From NCBI GenBank assembly GCA_003248755.1, contig QFQW01000135.1:1-5147 (forward strand): 5,147 bases of DNA. Direction: 5' to 3'. Below the pieces are notes generated by a model. It searched no databases. It saw only the letters and a program-made list of their open reading frames with translations, and had not been told where the DNA came from. This stretch comes from Chryseobacterium sp. (GTDB lineage: Bacteria > Bacteroidota > Bacteroidia > Flavobacteriales > Weeksellaceae). Below are positions 1 to 5,147 of the stretch, piece by piece. A program made the position numbers and the translations under genes. How positions within the stretch are numbered: the first letter of the stretch is position 1; every line of letters starts with the position of its first letter.

Positions 1-581
1 CAACTATTGATCTTGCCTATAAAGCATTTACGGAAAAAGGTTGGGGACAAAACGGACGTTTTCTTTTCACCATGGCTCCGTGGTATTCCTTTAATTGGAA
101 CAGTTCATTAACTACCCAACAGCAATTACAGAGTTTTCCTTCCAATACCAAAATGATCACCCAGGTCTATGACGAGGACGATGTTAACGATCACAGAATG
201 GCAATTGATATTTTTAAAAACATTAATATTTCTAACTCTGAAAAAGATTTCATTTATATTAAATCATCCACGATTAACGGATATAATTATGTAACTGATC
301 ACGCAATGCCAAGTTCCCGAAAAGCCTTTGATGCATTAGATTATTATGGTGTATATCGTCTTTTGGATGCCATGATTGATTACAGCTTCAACGGAAACAG
401 CAATGCCAAAAATGTTGCTTTAGGTAATGGTTCCGCGGCTCAGGTTACCATGCCTTCCTATAACGGACAATCGATGGTTCCATTGGAAGTTACAGATAAT
501 CCCACACCGAAATATCCGCAAGGCAAATATCAGTTCCAATGTGGAGACAATACCAATCCTCGAATTTCTTTCTGTAACTAA
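1..581 (+). CDS. Alpha/beta hydrolase-like protein, C-terminal part (5' end outside window)
   Basis: The frame is open from the left edge (first full codon at 3) to the TAA at 579-581, giving about 192 visible residues; the real start lies outside the window. The layout suggests the end of an alpha/beta-hydrolase fold. An acidic stretch YDEDDVNDHR (about visible residues 56-64) could supply the catalytic acid. About 40 residues later, YVTDHAMPS supplies a plausible catalytic histidine (about visible residue 100). The nucleophile elbow (GxSxG) would be upstream and cannot be checked. The last 15 residues contain two cysteines eleven residues apart, which could form a disulfide if the protein is exported; no signal peptide can be seen because the N-terminus is missing. 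The substrate is unknown. The protein-like frame is certain; the family call rests on motif spacing and is moderate. Confidence 0.55.
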   Translation, partial: TIDLAYKAFTEKGWGQNGRFLFTMAPWYSFNWNSSLTTQQQLQSFPSNTKMITQVYDEDDVNDHRMAIDIFKNINISNSEKDFIYIKSSTINGYNYVTDHAMPSSRKAFDALDYYGVYRLLDAMIDYSFNGNSNAKNVALGNGSAAQVTMPSYNGQSMVPLEVTDNPTPKYPQGKYQFQCGDNTNPRISFCN

Positions 582-584
582 TAA

Positions 585-703
585 GGTAACGATATACTTT
601 AGTGTACACGCATTAGTTGTATTAAAAGTATTGCTCAATCATCTTTAAAATTTCAATTATAAGAAAAGTAAACTAAGGTGGTACACTAAAGTATATCATT
701 GCC
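585..703. repeat. 119-bp element bounded by 23-bp imperfect inverted repeats (MITE-like or structured RNA)
   Basis: The left arm (585-607) and right arm (681-703) are inverted copies matching at 21 of 23 positions, with a perfect 17-bp core gatatactttagtgtac (591-607 against 681-697). One of the two mismatches would be a G-U pair in RNA. The arms enclose an AT-rich 73-bp centre with no coding frame. The element starts three bases after the stop codon of the hydrolase-like gene and sits between convergent genes. No convincing target-site duplication is visible: both sides are A/T-rich and only an AA is shared. It could be a miniature inverted-repeat element, a relic of an insertion sequence, or a folded 3' UTR. 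The repeat is directly visible; its nature is inference. Confidence 0.7.
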
Positions 704-717
704 AAATATTATTCAAG

Positions 718-754
718 AAAAAAATGGCATCACTTAAATAAATAATACCATTTT
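718..754 (-). terminator. Weak terminator for the SDR-AKR operon
   Basis: A 7-bp inverted repeat (aaaatgg at 721-727 with ccatttt at 748-754) can be extended by two pairs beyond one mismatch. Read on the minus strand it is followed at once by seven T residues (complement of the A run 718-724), about 34 bases past the aldo/keto reductase stop. The stem is AT-rich and the loop is about 20 nt, so this is a weaker candidate than the other two hairpins in the window. Confidence 0.42.
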
Positions 755-787
755 AATATTGATAAATCTTTTTTGATTATGTTTAAT

Positions 788-1777
788 CTAATAAGGAGTT
801 TCAGCTTTTTTATAAATTAGGTTTTCACTTTTAAGTTCGTACCAAAAGTCATTAGGTATATGAGTATTTAAAGATTCTGTATTATTTATAACTTGTTTGG
901 AATTGCTTGCCCCTGGGATAATTGATACAAATTCTTTTGCCGAGAGCACAAAATGAAGAGCCGCATCTATGATTGATATACCGTAATCTCGAGCAATCTC
1001 ATTAATTCTGTCTCGCTTTTCTGCCACACCTTTTGGTATAACGTCTTTATAATTATAACGGTCTCGACCTGTTATAAATCCTGAATTATATCCCGCACCT
1101 GATACAAGTTTTACTCCTGCTTTATTTACGGCCGGAAGCAACCTGTCAACGGCATCTTCGTGTTCAAGAATTGAATACTGTGTTGCTGACAGACATATAT
1201 CCGGATCAGCAGACTCGATACAGTCGAGAATAGGCTCAATTTTATTAACACCCATACCCCAAGCTTTGATGACACCTTGATCTCTTAATTCGGAAAGCAC
1301 CTTAAAAGCCCCTTGTCGTGCTTGTTTAAGAAAATAGGGATAACGATCTCCTACCTGATCTTCCGACAGATCATGAACATAAATAATATCAATTGATTCA
1401 AGTCCTGTTCTTCGTAAGCTATCTTCAATTGATCTCTTCACACCATCTCCAGTATAATCATGTTTAAAATCAAAGTTCAATGGTTTCTTCCACATTGTCG
1501 GTGGTACTTCTGAAGGCAAAACTTCTTTAAACAAACGTCCAACTTTAGTTGAAAATACAAATTCAGATCTCTTTTTATCTGCAAGGAAATCTCCAAATCT
1601 TCTTTCACTTTTTGTCAATCCATACCATGGAGAAGTATCAAAGTATCGGATTCCAGCATCCCACGCTGTTTTTAGAATTTCGTAAGATTGCTCATCTGAT
1701 ATGTCATTGAAAGCGGTTCCAATAGCAACACCGCCTATTCCTAATTGATGTTTTTCTTGTAAAATATTTTGACTCAT
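788..1777 (-). CDS. Aldo/keto reductase (pyridoxal / aldose 1-dehydrogenase-like subgroup)
   Basis: A complete 329-residue protein with an aldo/keto reductase TIM-barrel pattern, predicted to be a cytosolic NAD(P)-dependent oxidoreductase acting on an aldehyde, ketone or sugar hemiacetal. The family's catalytic tetrad can be read: Asp47 and Tyr52 in RYFDTSPWYG, Lys78 in FSTKVGR, and His135 in IIYVHD. The segment IPGASNSKQVINN (288-300) is the usual cofactor-phosphate loop near the C-terminus. The FDTSPWYG...SERRFG and STKVGRLF strings resemble the subgroup of D-threo-aldose/L-fucose 1-dehydrogenases and pyridoxal 4-dehydrogenase; the actual substrate cannot be told from sequence. It starts 24 bp after the SDR stop on the same strand, so it is probably the second gene of a two-gene operon. 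The upstream sequence has no clear Shine-Dalgarno, as is common in Bacteroidota. The family call is firm, the substrate open. Confidence 0.93.
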   Translation of the reverse strand: MSQNILQEKHQLGIGGVAIGTAFNDISDEQSYEILKTAWDAGIRYFDTSPWYGLTKSERRFGDFLADKKRSEFVFSTKVGRLFKEVLPSEVPPTMWKKPLNFDFKHDYTGDGVKRSIEDSLRRTGLESIDIIYVHDLSEDQVGDRYPYFLKQARQGAFKVLSELRDQGVIKAWGMGVNKIEPILDCIESADPDICLSATQYSILEHEDAVDRLLPAVNKAGVKLVSGAGYNSGFITGRDRYNYKDVIPKGVAEKRDRINEIARDYGISIIDAALHFVLSAKEFVSIIPGASNSKQVINNTESLNTHIPNDFWYELKSENLIYKKAETPY

Positions 1778-1801
1778 TTTTATTCTTTTTGATAAATTTT
1801 G

Positions 1802-2800
1802 TTAGATGGCTTTATTATTTCTGATATTGGACTTCAAAACCATAAATAAAAGTGAAATTCCTAATCCTGCTAAGAAAGCTGTTTTTGTTTTTTTGGATGG
1901 AACAGGTAAAATCGTTTCACCATAAATTCGATGAGGATAATCCGAAGGTTTTAAAACATTCCCTTCATCTCCAGAGGTCTCATTGGATCTCATCATAAGT
2001 CGCATTCCAGCTGAAGCTGTATTGATAATAATTTTGGGAAAAGTTTTATAAAGTGTTACCAATGCTTTGGATTTAAAATCTGGAAACAAATCTTTTTGAG
2101 GATGTTTGGCTAACTGTAATATCTTTGAAGCTGTATCTCTTGGATCAGAAGCAAATGGCGGAATTTTAAAATCAAGACCAGAATATTTTGCAGAATGCAT
2201 ATTGCCTGTTGAACGCTGGATCTGCGGATATAGATTTGCAATATGAATATCCGGGAAATCCGAAATTTCACCATGAAGACATTCCATCATACCACGAATA
2301 CCAAACTTTGTTGAAGAATAAACTGCACTGTATGGAGCTGGCATAAATCCACCGATTGATACATTATTGATCAATACACCCTCTTCTTGCTTTTTAAATA
2401 TAGGCAAAACACAATAAGCTCCATGCATATAACCGAATAGGTTGGTTCTGATGACTTGCTCATGCACATCCATCGGTATTTCTTCAAAACGTCCGCTTGC
2501 CATTACGCCTGCATTATTGACCCAGAAATCTATTCTTCCAAAAGTTTCTAAAGCTTCTTTTGTCAAATGCTGAACATCTTCATATTTAGAAACATCTGTC
2601 GAAACGGCAATAGCTTTTGCTTCCAAATCTTCACATAAACGAAGTGTTTCCTCTAAAGCTTCTTTACCGCGTGCTGCCAATACCAATTGACAACCTTCCA
2701 ATGCAAAGACCTCTGTAATAGCTCTACCTACTCCACTGCTTGCTCCTGTGATAACTACTGTTTTTCCTTTGAGAGTTCTTTCTTGTATTATTTTTTCCAT
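1802..2800 (-). CDS. Short-chain dehydrogenase/reductase with C-terminal membrane anchor
   Basis: A complete 332-residue classical SDR. The Rossmann nucleotide-binding motif TGASSGVG is at 18-25 and NNAG at 95-98. The catalytic set is Asn120 (RTNLFG), Ser148 (NNVSIGG), Tyr161 and Lys165 (YSSTK). Arg44 in AARGKEAL, after the second strand, is compatible with NADP(H) preference (inference). The protein is longer than the usual ~250-residue SDR. After the catalytic domain comes a segment of about 90 residues ending in a hydrophobic stretch (about 307-323, TAFLAGLGISLLFMVLK) with lysines on both sides, which reads as a single C-terminal transmembrane anchor placing the enzyme on the cytoplasmic face of the membrane. 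The usual PG segment after strand 6 is here YPQIQRSTGN, followed by MHSAKYSG. It is probably the first gene of an operon with the aldo/keto reductase. The substrate is unknown; a hydrophobic one would suit the anchor. Confidence 0.92.
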   Translation of the reverse strand: MEKIIQERTLKGKTVVITGASSGVGRAITEVFALEGCQLVLAARGKEALEETLRLCEDLEAKAIAVSTDVSKYEDVQHLTKEALETFGRIDFWVNNAGVMASGRFEEIPMDVHEQVIRTNLFGYMHGAYCVLPIFKKQEEGVLINNVSIGGFMPAPYSAVYSSTKFGIRGMMECLHGEISDFPDIHIANLYPQIQRSTGNMHSAKYSGLDFKIPPFASDPRDTASKILQLAKHPQKDLFPDFKSKALVTLYKTFPKIIINTASAGMRLMMRSNETSGDEGNVLKPSDYPHRIYGETILPVPSKKTKTAFLAGLGISLLFMVLKSNIRNNKAI

Positions 2801-3065
2801 AATGAGATATTTAAGATTAGTGATTAATTATAAGTAAACCACTATCACACCAAATTACTATCGAAAACAAAAATTCATCTTTTAATTTTGAAGTATAGAA
2901 ATAAAAAAGAGATGCATAAACATCTCTTAATTGTTTAATTGTAATGTTTAGAACAACTCCTACAATTAATTCAATCAATTGGTTAAAATATTTTATAAAT
3001 GAGAGCAAGATTTAATGGCATCATATTTTCTTCTATACAATTTCATAACACCAAAATATTATATT
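2801..3065. promoter_or_regulatory. Divergent control region between the SDR-AKR operon and the PfpI-family gene
   Basis: This 265-bp, very AT-rich gap separates two divergently transcribed units and must contain or adjoin promoters for both. I could not find a good Bacteroidota promoter (TTG, then 17-23 nt, then TAnnTTTG) on either strand; near matches such as taatttg on the minus strand near 2855 have wrong spacing. No clear palindromic operator is visible. The only defined structure is the terminator hairpin at 2903-2928. A minus-strand 63-codon frame crosses the region but starts with TTG, runs through the hairpin and has no family features, so it is not called as a gene. Confidence 0.4.
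2903..2928 (-). terminator. Intrinsic terminator on the minus strand, upstream of the SDR gene
   Basis: A perfect 8-bp stem (aagagatg at 2907-2914 with catctctt at 2921-2928) and a six-base loop is followed, on the minus strand, by a T run (complement of the A run 2903-2908; the innermost As also belong to the stem). This is a classic intrinsic terminator facing the SDR gene, with its end about 100 bp before the SDR start. No recognised minus-strand gene ends here, so it may terminate a small RNA or short leader transcript, block antisense transcription coming through the PfpI-family gene, or be left over from a lost gene. Confidence 0.65.
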
Positions 3066-3614
3066 ATGTCACAAAAAATCGCAATATTAGCAACACACGG
3101 ATTTGAAGAGAGCGAATTGAAATCTCCAAAAGAGCATTTGGAAAAACAGGGATGGACAACTCATATTGTAAGTCCTGAAGCAGGTACGATCAAAGCATGG
3201 GCAGAAAAGGACTGGGGAAAAGAATATCCGGTAGATAAAACTTTGGATGAAGCAGATTCTTCAGAATATGACGCGCTGGTTTTACCTGGTGGCGTTATTA
3301 ATCCAGACCAGTTAAGAACTAATGAAAAAGCCATATCATTTGTACAGGATTTTTTCAAACAACATAAACCCGTAGCAGCCATTTGTCACGGCCCACAGAT
3401 CCTAATCAGTGCAGAAGCAGTCAATGGAAGAAAAATGACTTCTGTAAAATCAGTTAGTATCGATTTGAAAAATGCCGGTGCCATCTGGGAAGACAGCGAG
3501 GTTGTAACCGACAACGGACTTGTAACCAGTCGCACACCCAAGGATCTCCCGGCCTTTAATGCCAAAATAGTTGAAGAAATAAAAGAAGGCCGTCATGAAG
3601 ACCAGTATATTTAA
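3066..3614 (+). CDS. PfpI/DJ-1 family protein (YhbO/YraA-like general stress protein)
   Basis: With the ATG at 3066 the protein is 182 residues, normal for the PfpI branch of the DJ-1 superfamily. Visible marks are the N-terminal strand KIAILATHGFEESEL with the conserved Glu14, the LVLPGG loop (71-76), and the nucleophile elbow AAICHGP with Cys107 followed by His108. The C-terminal block NAGAIWEDSEVV...VTSRTPKDLPAF is typical of PfpI. Relatives are called intracellular proteases, and several have been linked to protection against carbonyl or oxidative stress; the precise activity is disputed in the family. An in-frame ATG at 3015 would add 17 residues (ASYFLLYNFITPKYY region) that match nothing in the family, so 3066 is preferred. 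No Shine-Dalgarno precedes it. It is monocistronic, divergent from the SDR gene and convergent with ligD. Confidence 0.94.
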   Translation: MSQKIAILATHGFEESELKSPKEHLEKQGWTTHIVSPEAGTIKAWAEKDWGKEYPVDKTLDEADSSEYDALVLPGGVINPDQLRTNEKAISFVQDFFKQHKPVAAICHGPQILISAEAVNGRKMTSVKSVSIDLKNAGAIWEDSEVVTDNGLVTSRTPKDLPAFNAKIVEEIKEGRHEDQYI

Positions 3615-3638
3615 ATAAACTTCATTTCTGTTTTTCAT

Positions 3639-3678
3639 AAAAGACATCTCATTCATAAATAATGAGATGTCTTTTTTT
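3639..3678 (+). terminator. Strong intrinsic terminator after the PfpI-family gene
   Basis: A perfect 15-bp stem (aaaagacatctcatt at 3639-3653 with aatgagatgtctttt at 3661-3675) and a seven-base loop ends in a run of seven Ts (3672-3678), about 25 bp after the stop codon. On the minus strand the same hairpin ends in four Ts only, so it may also help stop ligD transcripts arriving from the right, less efficiently. Confidence 0.88.
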
Positions 3679-3702
3679 ATAACTGTGAGTCTTATAGGTT
3701 TT

Positions 3703-3810
3703 CTAGGTTATTCTTTTTGTATTAACAGATTCAACCCAATACAACTTCCCGCAGTTTTTACAAGTCTTCTCCGAATTATTATTTTTCAATTCAGTATATG
3801 ATTTTAAAAT
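3703..3810 (-). other. Possible mini-ORF or gene remnant with a Cys-x2-Cys motif
   Basis: Downstream of ligD on the same strand there is a 35-codon frame without ATG, open from 3810 and stopping with TAG at 3703-3705. A TTG at 3787-3789 could start a 28-residue peptide. The translation includes EKTCKNCGKLYWVESVNTKR, a CxxCGK zinc-knuckle-like string in a protein-like context. The second cysteine pair of a zinc ribbon is absent. It might be a very small protein, the remnant of a zinc-ribbon gene, or chance. I do not recognise a family. The other sequence in this gap (3679-3702 and 3811-3832) shows nothing. Confidence 0.3.
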
Positions 3811-3832
3811 TTATTTAAATATGAAATAAGAA

Positions 3833-5147
3833 TTATTCTTCTAATGTTTTAATTACTTTCAACATATCGATTCCTTTACCCAGAACAGGTTTAAAGATAT
3901 CGCCTTTATCTTTCAATCTTTCCAAAGCATTATGGATATTAAAGTCGGTAGGTCTAAGTCCATTTTTAACTTCTTTCCATTCTAAGGGCATACTGACAGG
4001 TGCACCATTTTTCGGTCTGAGGCTATAAACACTTGCCAGTGTCTGTCCTCTCCTATTTTGAAGATAATCAAGATAAATTTTATTATTATCTCTCTTTTGA
4101 AGGCTTCTTTCCAAAGTGGTCAAATCCGGTAGCTTTTTCTGAACCATCTGCATCAAAAGGTGTCCAAAATCTTTGACTTGATCATATGAGTATTTTGCGT
4201 TCATCGGAATATAAATATGAATCCCTGAACTGCCCGAAGTCTTCGGATAACCGTCAATCCCTGCAATATCCAAAACTTCTTTTACAGCCTGAGCTGTTTC
4301 TATAACATCTTCAAACTTGTTTTTTTCTGACGGGTCAAGATCCAAAACAAGATAATCCGGATTATCTGCTTTTTTGATTTTGCTGGTCCAAATATTAAGT
4401 TCGATGCAACCGAGATTATTGAGATAGGCCAAAGTTTCTTTATCATTACAAATGATATAATTGATGTACTTATCAGAGCTTTCTGAAAAAACTTTTTGCG
4501 TTTCTACCCATTCCGGAGTTTCATCTGCCGCATCTTTTTGGAAGAAACTCAAACCTTTGATACCATTTGGGTAACGATTCATCGATTGTGGTCTGTCTTT
4601 AAGATGCGGCAAAATATATTTTGAAATACTTTGATAGAATTCAATAACATCACCTTTCGTAATGTCATCTTCCGGAAAATAGACTTTGTTTTGGTTGGTC
4701 AGTTTCAATTCTTTTTTTCCAATTTTCTTTAGTATATCATCTTTTCTTGTTCTCTTTTTAGGTTCAGCATTTTTCATAAGCTCATTTTTTGATGAATTTT
4801 CAGAATTAAATTTAACATCCTTAGGATTGATGTCATCTCGGAGCCTCAAAAAAATCGGATGCCTGTAGATATTGTCCTTTGTAAGTTCTGAAAATTTGAT
4901 TTCAGCAACTAGCTCGGGTTTCAACCAAGTTGCTTTAGTATTCGTTTTGGGAGTGATTTTAAAAACTGAATTTTTCGTAATTAAAGGCTGCATTTTCTCG
5001 TATATGTCAGAAAGTGATTTGTCATTAAAACCTCCTCCGGTATGACCGCAGAAAACCATTTCACCATTTAGATATTTCCCCAGAATCAATGCACCAAATT
5101 TTTTCCTTGAGCCTTTTGGTTCTGTAAAGCCGCAGATGATTGCTTCA
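3833..5147 (-). CDS. ligD: DNA ligase D, C-terminal part: end of ligase domain plus polymerase/primase domain (5' end outside window)
   Basis: The frame is open from the right edge to the TAA at 3833-3835, giving 437 visible residues; the start lies outside the window. The first ~110 residues are the OB-fold end of an ATP-dependent DNA ligase: EAIICGFTEPKGSRKKFGAL at the edge, then WLKPELVAEIKF and RHPIFLRLRDD. A lysine-rich linker (roughly 4810-4710) leads to the LigD polymerase domain. There the two metal-binding aspartates are in LVLDLDP (codons 4334-4342), followed by TSGSSGIHIYIP, a third likely acid in IYLDYLQN, and the block SLRPKNGAPVSMPLEW near the end. LigD seals double-strand breaks in bacterial non-homologous end joining with Ku, its polymerase adding nucleotides at ends. 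The ligase-then-polymerase order matches the Pseudomonas arrangement, not the mycobacterial one. Whether an N-terminal phosphoesterase domain exists cannot be seen. Ku is not in the window. Confidence 0.95.
   Translation of the reverse strand, partial: EAIICGFTEPKGSRKKFGALILGKYLNGEMVFCGHTGGGFNDKSLSDIYEKMQPLITKNSVFKITPKTNTKATWLKPELVAEIKFSELTKDNIYRHPIFLRLRDDINPKDVKFNSENSSKNELMKNAEPKKRTRKDDILKKIGKKELKLTNQNKVYFPEDDITKGDVIEFYQSISKYILPHLKDRPQSMNRYPNGIKGLSFFQKDAADETPEWVETQKVFSESSDKYINYIICNDKETLAYLNNLGCIELNIWTSKIKKADNPDYLVLDLDPSEKNKFEDVIETAQAVKEVLDIAGIDGYPKTSGSSGIHIYIPMNAKYSYDQVKDFGHLLMQMVQKKLPDLTTLERSLQKRDNNKIYLDYLQNRRGQTLASVYSLRPKNGAPVSMPLEWKEVKNGLRPTDFNIHNALERLKDKGDIFKPVLGKGIDMLKVIKTLEE

Noticed and set aside
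427..648. Overlapping frames on both strands at the end of the hydrolase-like gene
   Set aside because: They overlap a better-supported coding frame, lack motifs, and extend into the inverted-repeat element.
585..703. Integron attC-like recombination site
   Set aside because: Size and folding would fit, but the outer ends lack the RYYYAAC/GTTRRRY core pairs and no integrase or cassette array is visible.
2817..3008. Minus-strand 63-codon frame rich in hydrophobic residues in the divergent region
   Set aside because: It starts with TTG, its coding would run through the terminator hairpin at 2903-2928, and the residues look like translated AT-rich DNA with no family motif.
3015..3065. Upstream ATG giving a 17-residue extension of the PfpI-family protein
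   Set aside because: The extension matches no part of the family, the core starts at MSQKIAIL as relatives do, and no ribosome binding site supports the upstream ATG.
2801..3065. Bacteroidota-type promoters (TTG-N17-23-TAnnTTTG) for the divergent genes
   Set aside because: Only partial matches with wrong internal or inter-box spacing were found, so no specific promoter position is claimed.
4686..4868. Plus-strand 60-codon frame rich in Phe and Ser inside ligD
   Set aside because: It is antisense to the lysine-rich LigD linker; Lys and Glu codons on one strand give Phe, Leu and Ser on the other. The LigD reading is clearly real.

Overview
This AT-rich window looks like a chromosomal segment from a Bacteroidota/Flavobacteriia bacterium, possibly Chryseobacterium-like. 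That is an inference from base composition, the lack of Shine-Dalgarno sequences before the visible starts, and protein style; no phylogenetic marker is present. It holds four recognisable genes plus one gene end, all with enzyme-like products. There is no rRNA, tRNA, CRISPR array, transposase or phage gene.

Layout, left to right. (1) The 3' part of a plus-strand gene, probably an alpha/beta hydrolase, runs in from the left edge and ends at 581. (2) A 206-bp convergent gap follows. It contains a 119-bp element bounded by long inverted repeats (585-703) and a weak minus-strand terminator (718-754). (3) A minus-strand gene pair follows, transcribed right to left: a short-chain dehydrogenase/reductase with a C-terminal hydrophobic anchor (1802-2800), then 24 bp later an aldo/keto reductase (788-1777). 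They are probably one operon. (4) A divergent intergenic region (2801-3065) contains a minus-strand terminator hairpin at an unexpected place, upstream of the reductase operon. (5) A plus-strand PfpI/DJ-1 family stress protein (3066-3614) is followed by a strong terminator (3639-3678). (6) A 218-bp convergent gap contains that terminator and a minus-strand cysteine-motif mini-ORF. (7) A minus-strand DNA ligase D lacks its 5' end at the window edge; the end of the ligase domain and a complete polymerase/primase domain are visible.

Functionally, three themes sit together: carbonyl/alcohol redox enzymes (SDR and AKR), a PfpI/DJ-1 protein of the type linked to carbonyl or general stress, and LigD, the enzyme of bacterial non-homologous end joining. 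This resembles a stress-survival neighbourhood, but shared regulation is inference; Ku, the usual LigD partner, is not in the window.

I do not see a clearly new multi-gene system. The signals least explained by the genes are the 119-bp inverted-repeat element, the misplaced terminator before the SDR gene, and the short Cys-x2-Cys reading frame downstream of ligD.
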